From NCBI RefSeq assembly GCF_018343545.2, contig NZ_JAGYPE020000021.1, positions 1-64,000 on the forward strand: a stretch of 64,000 nucleotides of DNA. Direction: 5' to 3'. Within the stretch, counting starts at the first letter, position 1. Every line of letters starts with the position of its first letter. This DNA is from Neobacillus citreus (GTDB taxonomy: Bacteria > Bacillota > Bacilli > Bacillales > Cytobacillaceae). The notes beneath the pieces were generated by a model. That model was not told where the DNA came from, did not search any database, and saw only the letters and a list, made by a program, of their open reading frames with translations. Positions 18,828-26,852 of the stretch are shown piece after piece. The position numbers and the translations under genes were made by a program.

Positions 18828-18919
18828 GTGCCCTTTTCACTAGCACTTTGGATATGTTCTGCATAATCTGAAAATGTTGTTGGACTAACAGAAATAACTT
18901 TATAAGGAGGTGATCAAAC

Positions 18920-19060
18920 ATGACACTGAATATTTTATTCTTCACCATCACAATTCGAAAAAGAAAAGTAACATTGCAGGAAGCCGCTCAGCAGGAAATG
19001 GTTGAAAAGCTTTACGAACAAAATAGGGATCGCCAGATTTCTATGCATAATTTCATGTAA
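18920..19060 (+). CDS. yrzI: YrzI family small protein, copy 1
   Basis: A 46-residue protein beginning MTLNILFFTITIRKRKVTLQ and ending in RDRQISMHNFM, with AAGGAGGTGATCAAAC before ATG. A hydrophobic N-terminus is followed by a charged amphipathic region. This is the Bac_small_yrzI type of small protein found in bacilli. Two tandem paralogues follow. Function unknown. Confidence 0.8.
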   Translation: MTLNILFFTITIRKRKVTLQEAAQQEMVEKLYEQNRDRQISMHNFM

Positions 19061-19096
19061 TCAAGAATTTGGCTGCAGAAAGGAAGGTGAATGAGA

Positions 19097-19237
19097 ATGA
19101 CTTTAAATCTATTCTTTGTAACTGTTACATTCAAAAAAAGAGAAATTAGTCTAGAAGAGGCTGTCCAGCAGGAGATGGTTGAACGGTTATATGAGCAGAA
19201 CAAGGACCGTCAGATTTCTATGCACCAGCTAATGTAA
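19097..19237 (+). CDS. YrzI family small protein, copy 2
   Basis: A 46-residue paralogue of the gene at 18920: MTLNLFFVTVTFKKREIS at the start, QQEMVERLYEQNKDRQISM later, same length. AAGGAAGGTGAATGAG precedes ATG. Confidence 0.8.
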   Translation: MTLNLFFVTVTFKKREISLEEAVQQEMVERLYEQNKDRQISMHQLM

Positions 19238-19276
19238 GGGAAATTTAAAGGGTTTAAACTAAAGGAAGTGATAATC

Positions 19277-19417
19277 ATGACCCTGAATATATTGTTTTTA
19301 ACGATTACGATTTCAAAAAGAAAAGAAAGCCTTGATGAAGCTCTTAATCAAGAAAGGATTAACAAGCTTTACGAAGAAAACAAAGACCGGCAAATATCAA
19401 TGTACCGTGTTATGTAA
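19277..19417 (+). CDS. YrzI family small protein, copy 3
   Basis: A third 46-residue paralogue: MTLNILFLTITISKRKES at the start and INKLYEENKDRQISMYRVM at the end. AAAGGAAGTGATAATC precedes ATG. More diverged in its middle than copies 1 and 2. Confidence 0.78.
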   Translation: MTLNILFLTITISKRKESLDEALNQERINKLYEENKDRQISMYRVM

Positions 19418-19455
19418 GTGGAACAAAATTTAAATAATGAAAGGTGGTTTTTATA

Positions 19456-19515
19456 ATGATTTATTTAATGCAGGGAAGAGGAGCTTATTTCTGGGTTTTG
19501 AAAGATACCACTTAG
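19456..19515 (+). CDS. Putative 19-residue peptide
   Basis: MIYLMQGRGAYFWVLKDTT, with GAAAGGTGG nine bases upstream. It lies between yrzI copy 3 and the yrzI remnant. No family known; real translation is uncertain. Confidence 0.3.
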   Translation: MIYLMQGRGAYFWVLKDTT

Positions 19516-19547
19516 CCAAGGGAATTTCGGATAGGGAGGTAGTCGGT

Positions 19548-19607
19548 ATGCCGCTGCATATTTTGCTTTTGTCGCTTATTTTTAAGTCTAATAAAAAGGA
19601 ATCATAA
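19548..19607 (+). pseudogene. Truncated YrzI-like reading frame
   Basis: MPLHILLLSLIFKSNKKES behind GGGAGGT. Its residues line up with the first 18 of yrzI copy 3 (MTLNILFLTITISKRKES) and then stop, so it looks like a fourth copy that lost its C-terminal half. It could also be a functional micropeptide. Confidence 0.45.
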
Positions 19608-19723
19608 TTTCATTTTGAGGATTGAAGTTTGTTAACATAATGTTCACATTTCCCAAAGTTAGATACTGTGAAAATATGATAAATTGAAGGTAAGAAAGCA
19701 GTATCCATTAAGGGGTGGGGAAG

Positions 19724-19804
19724 ATGTTCATGGTAGCATTGGCCTTTGTTATTACAGGTGCAATTGGCTGTGTAATCTCTGCTGAGATCAGTGTTGTTGA
19801 ATAA
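19724..19804 (+). CDS. Putative 26-residue hydrophobic peptide
   Basis: MFMVALAFVITGAIGCVISA and a short acidic end, preceded by AAGGGGTGGGG. It is one membrane helix in size. A strong terminator follows after five bases, which supports a real small gene. Function unknown. Confidence 0.5.
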   Translation: MFMVALAFVITGAIGCVISAEISVVE

Positions 19805-19809
19805 CAAAG

Positions 19810-19838
19810 AAGCATCGGCCAATTGGCCGATGCTTTTA
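19810..19838. terminator. Bidirectional terminator
   Basis: Perfect eleven-base arms AAGCATCGGCC (19810-19820) and GGCCGATGCTT (19825-19835) around AATT, between the 26-codon ORF and pepF. Confidence 0.85.
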
Positions 19839-19847
19839 TTATGCTAA

Positions 19848-21650
19848 TTATTTTCCTTCAGTCAGCTCCAAGAATTCATCGATGTCATCCAAACAGATAC
19901 CTACAGCTTTTTCCCAGAAATCCTTTTCTGTCAGGTTTACCTGAAGATGTTTCGCTGCAAGGTCTTCAACTGTCATGGATGCTGTATCACGCAGCAAGGA
20001 AATGTATTTTTCTTCGTAGCCTTTCCCTTCCGCTAGTGCCTGTGCGTAGATCCCCAATGAGAAAAGATACCCAAATGTATAAGGGAAGTTATAGAACGGA
20101 ACACCTGTAATAAAGAAATGCAGCTTTGATGCCCAGAATAATGGATGATACTCCTCAAGGGCGTCACAGTACGCTTCCCTTTGTGCTTCTAACATTACCT
20201 CATTTAACCGTTCAACAGAAATAGGTCCCTGCTTTCTTTCTTCGTAAAAACGGGTTTCAAACAGGAAGCGGGCATGGATATTCATCAACAGGGCAACGGT
20301 TCTTTGAATCTTATCATCAAGGAGAACCAGCTTTTCATCCTCATTTTTCGCACTCTTAACAGAAGCGTCGGCCACAATCATCTCAGCAAACGTGGAGGCA
20401 GTTTCGGCCACGTTCATCGCATATAAGCGGTTGATATGCGGGACGCCTCTCATTGCGTACGTATGGAAGCCGTGTCCGAGCTCATGGGCTAATGTGGAGA
20501 CATTTGACGGCGTACCCGAGTATGTCATGAAAATGCGGGATTGTTCGCTCTCTGGCAGATAGGTACAGAATCCGCCTGGTGCTTTGCCTGGCCGGTCTGC
20601 TGCTTCAATCCACTGCTCCTCAAACGCCATTTTGGCAAATGCTGAAAGCTTTTCGCCGAATTTTGCAAAGTTTTCTTCAATAAATTGGGCGCCTTCCTGA
20701 TAAGAAAGTTTGGATTCTGTTGTGCCGTATGGGGCATCAAGGTCATACCAGCTTAACTTTTCAAGGCCAAGGAGCTGTGCCTTCCGCTCTAAATATTTCA
20801 CGAGTTTTTCCTTGTTTTCTGTGATGACCGCCCACATGGTGTCAAGCGTCTCTTTTTTCATTCGGTTGATGCTAAGGGGTTCTTTAAACACCTCATCCCA
20901 GCCCCGTTTTTTGTATACATTTAAACGGAATCCGGAGAGATGATTTAAGGTTTTTGCCAAGAAGTCTGCCTGATCGCCCCATGCCTTCTCCCAGTTTTCA
21001 AAAACAGCTTGTCGGATTTCTCTGTCTGGGTTGGAGAATTTATTGAAAGCCTGACCGACAGATAGCTGTTTTTCCTCACCATTTTCGTCGGTATATTGAA
21101 CTTTGATTTTGCTGACGATTAAGTCATATAATTGCCCCCAGCTGTGATAGCCGTCGACACCAAGAGCGTTAATGAGTGCTTCCTCTTCTTTTGAAAGCTT
21201 CTCTTTAGCCCGATCACGCCATTCCGATAAAATAAAGCCAAGTTCCTTTAAAGAAGCTAAAGATATAATGTTATCCCATACTTTATCGTCTATTGTTGTC
21301 AGCAGATTGTGAAAAGCTCCAAGCGCTGTTTGGAAGGCTGCACTTAATTCGGTAACCTGTGCATCAAGTGCGTACGCCTTTTTATCCTCGGTATTTTGTG
21401 CCAGCAGGCATCCGATAAATGCACCTGCCTGACGGAGTTTTTTTCCAGTTTTCTCAAAGTCATGAAGCACCTCCTGCAGGAATGCACTGTCCTGGGCAGA
21501 GTTGCTTGGTGTCCAGTTATTTACTTTTGTATGGAAAAGGTTAATCAATTCTTCGGTTTGCTTCAGGTGATTCTGCAATTCCGGGGAATCGCTTCCTCCT
21601 TTAAAAAACACATCAAGATTCCAAATATCCGAATATGTAACCGCTGCCAT
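19848..21650 (-). CDS. pepF: Oligoendopeptidase F-type M3 metallopeptidase
   Basis: A 600-residue cytoplasmic zinc peptidase of family M3B. HELGH at residues 389-393 gives the two zinc histidines and the catalytic Glu, and NVAETASTFAEMIV about 27 residues later gives the third ligand Glu. It degrades short peptides. AAAAAAGGAGGTCCCATT precedes ATG on the minus strand. No operon partner. Confidence 0.92.
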   Translation of the reverse strand: MAAVTYSDIWNLDVFFKGGSDSPELQNHLKQTEELINLFHTKVNNWTPSNSAQDSAFLQEVLHDFEKTGKKLRQAGAFIGCLLAQNTEDKKAYALDAQVTELSAAFQTALGAFHNLLTTIDDKVWDNIISLASLKELGFILSEWRDRAKEKLSKEEEALINALGVDGYHSWGQLYDLIVSKIKVQYTDENGEEKQLSVGQAFNKFSNPDREIRQAVFENWEKAWGDQADFLAKTLNHLSGFRLNVYKKRGWDEVFKEPLSINRMKKETLDTMWAVITENKEKLVKYLERKAQLLGLEKLSWYDLDAPYGTTESKLSYQEGAQFIEENFAKFGEKLSAFAKMAFEEQWIEAADRPGKAPGGFCTYLPESEQSRIFMTYSGTPSNVSTLAHELGHGFHTYAMRGVPHINRLYAMNVAETASTFAEMIVADASVKSAKNEDEKLVLLDDKIQRTVALLMNIHARFLFETRFYEERKQGPISVERLNEVMLEAQREAYCDALEEYHPLFWASKLHFFITGVPFYNFPYTFGYLFSLGIYAQALAEGKGYEEKYISLLRDTASMTVEDLAAKHLQVNLTEKDFWEKAVGICLDDIDEFLELTEGK

Positions 21651-21739
21651 AATGGGACCTCCTTTTTTATATGTACGTTCTTAATTATATTGTTATTTTT
21701 CAAAAAATTCCATCAAAATGGCAAGACGATAATAGAAAA

Positions 21740-21763
21740 AGCTTATGCCAAAACGCATAAGCT
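21740..21763 (-). terminator. Terminator of the small membrane protein gene
   Basis: Perfect nine-base arms AGCTTATGC/GCATAAGCT with a six-base loop. Read on the minus strand, TTTTTC follows. It lies 10 bases after the stop at 21773. Confidence 0.8.
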
Positions 21764-21772
21764 ACAAAAAGT

Positions 21773-21940
21773 TTAATAATAAAAACAGCTAAACCACCAC
21801 CAGGCGAAGAAGATTAACAGCAGTATAAAAAGGATAATCACAACTGCAAACCAAATCCAGCCGCGCCGTGCGCAAGGGGCTGAATATGCAGCATAGGGAG
21901 CCCCGAAGCCTGCGGGGGCGTATGGGTAACCAAAAGCCAT
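21773..21940 (-). CDS. Small aromatic-rich membrane protein
   Basis: A 55-residue protein: a Tyr/Pro/Ala/Gly-rich head (MAFGYPYAPAGFGAPYAAYS), an ARRG positive spacer, then one long helix (WIWFAVVIILFILLLIFFAWWW) and the end FSCFYY. AGGGGGTGTGTTAG precedes ATG. The head-plus-helix layout resembles YjcZ-type sporulation proteins but I am not sure of the family. Confidence 0.65.
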   Translation of the reverse strand: MAFGYPYAPAGFGAPYAAYSAPCARRGWIWFAVVIILFILLLIFFAWWWFSCFYY

Positions 21941-22100
21941 CTAACACACCCCCTTTTCCTGTTTTTAATAGTCTATGTGGTTGTATGCCTTCATGAGTAG
22001 GCACCTGCTGAATGAATGTCTATAAACTGATTATTTGACAATGATACTAAGGCTGAGTTATAAGTGATAAGAATTAATATTCTCGCTTGGAGGAATAGAA

Positions 22101-23075
22101 GTGAAGGGTCATAAGTTAATTTACTTTACGATTTTAATCGTGTTTATTTTGGCTGCTGCTGGCTGCACAAATAATACGAAGGAATCTAAAAAGACTGAAC
22201 AGGATCAAAAAACCGCTGTACTGCCGAAGTTTGATGTTACAGCAGCAAAATCGATAAAGGTTAACCGGATCTATGGGATTGGTTATCCTGGTAATGACAA
22301 CGCTCTCTATGTAGCAGCGGGTAATGGTCTAAAGATATATAAGGAACCAAATTGGTTCGAAACGACAACGAACCGTCATCAATATATGGGGTTTCAGGCC
22401 GTGGAAGATGGCTTTATCTCAAGTGGACATCCGCAAAAAGGGACAGGTTTAAAAAATCCGCTTGGGCTTGTTAAAAGCGATAATAAAGGGGAGACCTTAA
22501 AAAAACTGGCCTTTTATGGAAAAGGTAACTATGTTTTCATGGCCTCAAGCTATTCAGGTAAAGGTCTTTATGTGATCAGTGATCAAGAGACGGACCAATT
22601 AAATACTGGTGTGAATTATTCTAAAGATAACGGGCAGACTTGGCAGCCTAGTAAATTCAAAGATTTCCAAGCAGATTCGCTTGGAATGATGGCTGTCCAC
22701 CCGGTCAATGGAGACATTATGGCCATGTCTACACGGTCAGGCATTTATTATTCCACTGATAATGGAAACACGATGAAGCTTGTGACGGAGCCATTTATGG
22801 TTACTGCTCTTACTTTTGCTGGAGATTCTCTTTTATTTTGTAGTGTTGAAAACGACAAAATACTTTTAAAAACTTTAGATCCTGCAACGGCCGAGCAAAC
22901 GAATATTGCCATTCCATTCTTGGACTACGATAATCCGATTACCTATTTGGCAGTAAATCCAAAGAATCCAAATCAGATGGCCTTCACTACCTACAAAAAT
23001 GACCTTTATGAAAGCCCAGATGGCGGGAAAACGTGGAATAATTTATTTTTAAAAGGGGAAAAAGAGCAGGAGTAG
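22101..23075 (+). CDS. BNR-repeat lipoprotein (beta-propeller, sialidase-like fold)
   Basis: A 324-residue lipoprotein: signal peptide with lipobox AAAGC (Cys about residue 22), then a domain with Asp-box repeats SKDNGQTW, STDNGNT and SPDGGKTW, plus a weaker SDNKGET. Such repeats mark sialidase-like or VPS10-like propellers, and the family is often annotated as F510_1955 glycosylhydrolase. No hydrolase active site can be named. TTGGAGGAATAGAA precedes GTG. Single gene with its own terminator. Confidence 0.78.
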   Translation: MKGHKLIYFTILIVFILAAAGCTNNTKESKKTEQDQKTAVLPKFDVTAAKSIKVNRIYGIGYPGNDNALYVAAGNGLKIYKEPNWFETTTNRHQYMGFQAVEDGFISSGHPQKGTGLKNPLGLVKSDNKGETLKKLAFYGKGNYVFMASSYSGKGLYVISDQETDQLNTGVNYSKDNGQTWQPSKFKDFQADSLGMMAVHPVNGDIMAMSTRSGIYYSTDNGNTMKLVTEPFMVTALTFAGDSLLFCSVENDKILLKTLDPATAEQTNIAIPFLDYDNPITYLAVNPKNPNQMAFTTYKNDLYESPDGGKTWNNLFLKGEKEQE

Positions 23076-23088
23076 CCTGCTCTTTTTT
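23063..23088 (+). terminator. Terminator overlapping the lipoprotein stop codon
   Basis: AGAGCAGG (23063-23070) pairs with CCTGCTCT (23076-23083), followed by T6. The stop codon sits in the loop. Confidence 0.88.
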
Positions 23089-23145
23089 ACGGTCTAGGAA
23101 ATTATAGATTAAGCATAGTGGATAATTTGTTACTAGGATAGACAC

Positions 23146-23292
23146 GTCCAGCTCCAGCGCCCTAGCGGCTAGTGTCCTTCGCTCTCCGCCCTACGATAAG
23201 TCAACATCGAATCGCTTACGCTCTTCGTGTTTCCTTTATCTCAGTTGGAGAGCTCCAGGCCATACGCCGCTGAACAGGGCGCTTGCGCTTTT
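23146..23292 (-). repeat. Intergenic repeat of the AAGCGCC...GGCGCTGGAGC family, copy 1
   Basis: Read on the minus strand it begins AAAAGCGCAAGCGCC five bases after the sigK stop and ends GGGCGCTGGAGCTGGAC. A second member follows dnaK at 47749-47868 with the same ends. The middle parts differ. Such end-palindromic repeats are common between genes in bacilli. Confidence 0.7.
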
Positions 23293-23296
23293 GTTC

Positions 23297-24016
23297 TTAT
23301 GAGTTTTTTTTCTTTTTTTCCTTCTCGGCCCGGTAAAATTCATGGAACATTTTCATCAGAGCCCGCTTTTCAATCCTAGATACATAGCTTCTTGAGATGC
23401 CAAGCTCTTTGGCAATTTCGCGCTGGGTTTTTTCTTTTTGCAGATCAAGGCCAAAGCGGCCGATAATCACTTCTTTTTCCCGGCTGTCTAAAACCTCGAT
23501 ATATTTCTTGATTTTTTCAAGTTCCATATTCAGCTGGATCGTATCAATAACATCTTCCGATTCTGATTTCAAGACATCGATTAAGGAAATTTCATTCCCT
23601 TCTTTATCCTGGCCAATCGGGTCGTGCAGGGAAACATCTTTTTTTGTCTTCTTTAAAGCTCTTAAATGCATAAGAATTTCGTTTTCAATACAACGGGCGG
23701 CATACGTGGCCAGCTTTGTTCCTTTACCCTCTGAATAACTCTCGATGGCTTTGATTAACCCAATCGTTCCAATCGAGATTAAATCCTCAGAATCCTCACC
23801 GGTATTTTCAAATTTTTTTACGATATGGGCAACCAGCCGCAAATTGTGTTCAATCAACATATTTCGCGCATGGGAATCCCCTTCGGCCATCAAGCGCAGG
23901 TACTTTCTTTCATCTGCAGCGGATAGGGGTTGAGGAAAGGCGTTGTTCTTTACGTAAGATACAAGAAATAAAAATTCCTTAACCAAATAGCCAAGAGCCG
24001 TTAAGATTCCAGACAT
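23297..24016 (-). CDS. sigK: RNA polymerase sigma-K factor, intact
   Basis: A 239-residue late mother-cell sporulation sigma factor. The N-terminal residues [25 protein letters not shown] form the pro-sequence that SpoIVFB removes. Region 2 ([35 protein letters not shown]) and region 4 ([25 protein letters not shown]) are complete in one frame. In B. subtilis 168 this gene is split by the skin element; here no insertion interrupts it. Confidence 0.95.
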   Translation of the reverse strand: MSGILTALGYLVKEFLFLVSYVKNNAFPQPLSAADERKYLRLMAEGDSHARNMLIEHNLRLVAHIVKKFENTGEDSEDLISIGTIGLIKAIESYSEGKGTKLATYAARCIENEILMHLRALKKTKKDVSLHDPIGQDKEGNEISLIDVLKSESEDVIDTIQLNMELEKIKKYIEVLDSREKEVIIGRFGLDLQKEKTQREIAKELGISRSYVSRIEKRALMKMFHEFYRAEKEKKKKNS

Positions 24017-24135
24017 TCACTTCCACCCCGTATCTTTATTGGACTTTAGCCTATTATTAATTCCTATGAAGAAAACGGGAAATTGTGTCTGTCCAGTTAA
24101 TTTTATTTGAGTGCGGTAGGAAATATAAAAAAAAA

Positions 24136-24165
24136 GACCTACTTAGTACTAAAACCAAGTAAGTC
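24136..24165 (-). terminator. Terminator of pssA
   Basis: On the minus strand GACTTACTT pairs with AAGTAGGTC (eight of nine strict or wobble pairs), followed by T9. Confidence 0.75.
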
Positions 24166-24186
24166 AATTTATTAAATTCCGAATTT

Positions 24187-24726
24187 TTAAACTTTTCTAA
24201 GCTTAAAGGTGCTAACCATAAGGAATGAAAGAATGATAATAATAAATAAGAACGTTTGTGACGGCAGGTATGGTATCGCCAAAAAGCTTAGAGTTGCCAA
24301 ACAGCCAGCAGCAGTAATCGGCAGACCAGTAAAGTAGCCGTTGCTTTCGGTAATATTAAACCTAGCTAAACGAAAGGCACCGCAGCCAATATAAAATACA
24401 GTGAAAAATGAACCGGGGCCGCCGAATTCATTTAAAATTCCTTGGTATAGTAATAGTGCAGGGGCAACTCCAAATGATATAATATCACTCATGGAATCTA
24501 ATTGTTTACCTAATTCCGACTCAATATTAAATTTTCGGGCGATCATTCCATCAAATCGATCTGCCAGCGCCGCAATAAAAATGAGCAGTAAGCTTAATCG
24601 CAAATTCCCGTGCAGACCAAACACGATGGCAAATCCACCTAATGATAAATTGGCTAAAGTGATGACATTTGCAGTTTGCGATTTTAATTTCTTGATGGTT
24701 TGATCTATAACATCCAATAAAAACAT
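24187..24726 (-). CDS. pssA: CDP-diacylglycerol-serine O-phosphatidyltransferase
   Basis: A 179-residue membrane enzyme that makes phosphatidylserine from CDP-diacylglycerol and serine. The CDP-alcohol phosphotransferase motif is DGMIARKF...GKQLDSMSD, with the expected two-plus-two Asp layout. Five or so hydrophobic segments follow. Divergent from psd, which uses its product. A GGAGTGGTAGG site precedes ATG. Confidence 0.93.
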   Translation of the reverse strand: MFLLDVIDQTIKKLKSQTANVITLANLSLGGFAIVFGLHGNLRLSLLLIFIAALADRFDGMIARKFNIESELGKQLDSMSDIISFGVAPALLLYQGILNEFGGPGSFFTVFYIGCGAFRLARFNITESNGYFTGLPITAAGCLATLSFLAIPYLPSQTFLFIIIILSFLMVSTFKLRKV

Positions 24727-24796
24727 TTTTTACCTACCACTCCTTTCTTCAAGCCGAAGGAATTTATAATTTCCACAGTTTACTTTATAATATTTA

Positions 24797-24825
24797 ATTT
24801 TAAGGGTTTTATGTCTATTCGTAAA
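24797..24825 (-). promoter_or_regulatory. Probable pssA promoter
   Basis: Minus strand: TTTACG (24825-24820), 17-base spacer, TAAAAT (24802-24797). Confidence 0.45.
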
Positions 24826-24857
24826 GAGTATTTTTACACTATTTGGGGGTAATACCA

Positions 24858-25640
24858 GTGATACAGTCCTTTTACCGATTATTTATTGAATTAACGAATG
24901 GAAGGTGGACATCAAGCTTCTTAAAAAGATTTGCCAGGTCCCGTGCGAGCCGCGTCATTGTCCCTTCCTTTGCAAGAGTTTATCATCTCAATTTAGGAGA
25001 GATGGAGAAGGAACTGCACGAGTTCCCTACCCTGCATGATCTATTTGTCAGAAGACTGAAGAAGGATGCACGGAAAATTGATGAAGCAACCGATTCTGTG
25101 GTGAGTCCGGTTGATGCAGTCATTGAAGATGTTGGGAAAATCAATCAGAATAGTGAGATTCTTGTAAAAGGAAAAACGTATTCTATCGAAGAAATGCTGG
25201 GGGACGCAGGAGCTTTGCCAAAATATTTAAATGGTACATATATGATTCTATACTTAAGCCCAAGTCACTACCACCGGATTCACAGCCCAGTAAGCGGTAC
25301 GGTTACTAAGCAATGGAAGCTTGGTTCAAAATCCTATCCTGTTAATAAGCTCGGGCTAAAATACGGAGTTCGTACACTTGCCAAAAACTACCGTATCATT
25401 ACAGAAGTTCAAACAGAGTTTGGGCATGTGGCGATCGTGAAGGTTGGGGCTATGTTTGTCAATTCTATTGAAACCATTCATGAGGGTTCAGATTTAACAA
25501 AAGGCAGTGAGATGGCTTATTTTACCTTTGGGTCAACAGTGGTGTTGCTGTTTGAACATAACATCTTCGAGCCTGCTGCGGATCTAGAAACTCCTAAAGA
25601 AATTAAAGTCGGCGAAAAAATTGGTATCCTATTAAAATAA
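24858..25640 (+). CDS. psd: Phosphatidylserine decarboxylase proenzyme
   Basis: A 260-residue enzyme that converts phosphatidylserine to phosphatidylethanolamine. VSPVDAVIEDVGKI and HYHRIHSPVSGTV carry the family His/Asp residues. The self-cleavage site that yields the pyruvoyl cofactor is FGST near residue 228. Start GTG at 24858 chosen because TTGGGGGT lies seven bases before; TTG at 24843 overlaps that site. Divergent partner pssA completes the pathway. Confidence 0.93.
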   Translation: MIQSFYRLFIELTNGRWTSSFLKRFARSRASRVIVPSFARVYHLNLGEMEKELHEFPTLHDLFVRRLKKDARKIDEATDSVVSPVDAVIEDVGKINQNSEILVKGKTYSIEEMLGDAGALPKYLNGTYMILYLSPSHYHRIHSPVSGTVTKQWKLGSKSYPVNKLGLKYGVRTLAKNYRIITEVQTEFGHVAIVKVGAMFVNSIETIHEGSDLTKGSEMAYFTFGSTVVLLFEHNIFEPAADLETPKEIKVGEKIGILLK

Positions 25641-25645
25641 AAATG

Positions 25646-25674
25646 AGGCGCGCAAAAATAGCGCCTGCTTTTGG
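25646..25674 (+). terminator. Terminator of psd
   Basis: AGGCGC (25646-25651) and GCGCCT (25661-25666) with a TGCTTTT tail. Confidence 0.65.
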
Positions 25675-25704
25675 GCAAAAAGAAAAGCCCATTTGGGCAG
25701 TTAA

Positions 25705-25845
25705 TTATGATGATTTTTTTATTTTATAAGAAAGGGACCGACGGCGAATTTCGGACTCAATAAGGTTAATAAATTCGCTGCTTAGGTTTAATTCTCTTGC
25801 TTTAAAGTAAGATTCAATCAGTAATTCATCGGAAAGTTTACGCAT
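25705..25845 (-). CDS. sda: Sporulation checkpoint inhibitor Sda
   Basis: A 46-residue protein beginning [16 protein letters not shown] and ending in [13 protein letters not shown], very close to B. subtilis Sda. Sda binds histidine kinase KinA (and KinB) and blocks the phosphorelay when replication is disturbed. The start at 25845 has GGAGGTGGAATCAGAC directly before it; the longer frame to 25902 is not needed. DnaA boxes upstream point to DnaA control. Confidence 0.95.
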   Translation of the reverse strand: MRKLSDELLIESYFKARELNLSSEFINLIESEIRRRSLSYKIKKSS

Positions 25846-25969
25846 GTCTGATTCCACCTCCGGTTTATAAATTGATGGTTCTATTTTAGTAAAAGGGAAC
25901 ATAATATAGTAAGTTCAGATGGTGTACCCTAAATCTACCAAATTTATTCCTGTAGAACAATCGTTCTAA

Positions 25970-26068
25970 TTATCCACAGGATAAGGTGGATAACTTGTGA
26001 TTAGCTTGTTTATAAAGCGATGAAAAGTGTATGATTCAATGGGTATAATGTTAATAACGTTATCCACA
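25970..26068. promoter_or_regulatory. DnaA box cluster upstream of sda
   Basis: Two perfect DnaA boxes TTATCCACA at 25970-25978 and 26060-26068 and one 8/9 match on the other strand at 25985-25993 (GGTGGATAA). The rest of the 25903-26333 gap holds an A/T-rich hairpin near 26112-26140 and the yqeG promoter. Confidence 0.85.
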
Positions 26069-26237
26069 GGTGTAGGGAAAGTAGATGTTTGTCGAAAAAT
26101 ATTTTTATTTTTTTATGAAACTGCCTTTTTCTTCATAAATCTGATATGATTCTGCCTATTTTGCATACATACATATCATGTATTGTCGGGATTTGAAGAA
26201 CAATAAGATTAAGAATAAAATGGTTTTGCTTTTTCTT

Positions 26238-26266
26238 TTGAAACCAAAGTTAAAATTAGTTATGAT
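26238..26266 (+). promoter_or_regulatory. Sigma-A promoter of the yqeG operon
   Basis: TTGAAA at 26238-26243 and TATGAT at 26261-26266 with a 17-base spacer. Confidence 0.7.
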
Positions 26267-26333
26267 GGTACAAGAATAGGGAAATCCTTGGCTTCATCAC
26301 CAAAGATTAGTAATTTAATGAGGTGTACGCTTA

Positions 26334-26849
26334 GTGCTAAAACAATTTTTACCTGATGAACACGTGAAGAGCATTCTTGAGATATCTCCGGAACAATTAA
26401 AATCAAGAGGCATAAAGGGAATTATTACTGATTTGGATAACACATTGGTGGAATGGGACCGTCCAAACGCAACTCCCGCTTTAATTAAATGGTTTGAGGA
26501 ATTAAAAAAGCAAAATATTCTAGTTACAATTGTTTCAAACAATAACAAAGAACGGGTAGGAGCCTTTGCAGATCCTCTCGATATTCCGTTTATTTTTCAA
26601 GCCCGAAAGCCGCTTGCAAAGGCTTTTAAGAAAGCAATTACACAAATGGGCATAAAAAAGGAAGAGGCTGTCGTGATTGGCGATCAGCTGTTAACCGATG
26701 TGCTTGGTGGAAACCGCAGCGGCTTTCATACCATTTTGGTGGTGCCTGTTGCCCAGACAGACGGCTTTTTCACAAAATTTAACCGTTTTGCAGAACGGCG
26801 GATTTTAAATTGGTTTCGAAAAAAAGGAATGGTTTCATGGGAGGATTAA
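26334..26849 (+). CDS. yqeG: YqeG family HAD phosphatase
   Basis: A 171-residue HAD IIIA-type phosphatase. GIITDLDNTLVEW carries the nucleophile Asp and the DxD acid, TIVSNNNKERV is motif 2, the Lys lies in RKPLAKAFKKA and VVIGDQLLTDVLGGNRSG is motif 4. Related proteins act as phosphatidylglycerophosphatases; the substrate here is not certain. Start GTG behind GAGGTG. First gene of the yqeG-yqeM operon, three bases from yqeH. Confidence 0.92.
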   Translation: MLKQFLPDEHVKSILEISPEQLKSRGIKGIITDLDNTLVEWDRPNATPALIKWFEELKKQNILVTIVSNNNKERVGAFADPLDIPFIFQARKPLAKAFKKAITQMGIKKEEAVVIGDQLLTDVLGGNRSGFHTILVVPVAQTDGFFTKFNRFAERRILNWFRKKGMVSWED

Positions 26850-26852
26850 TTA

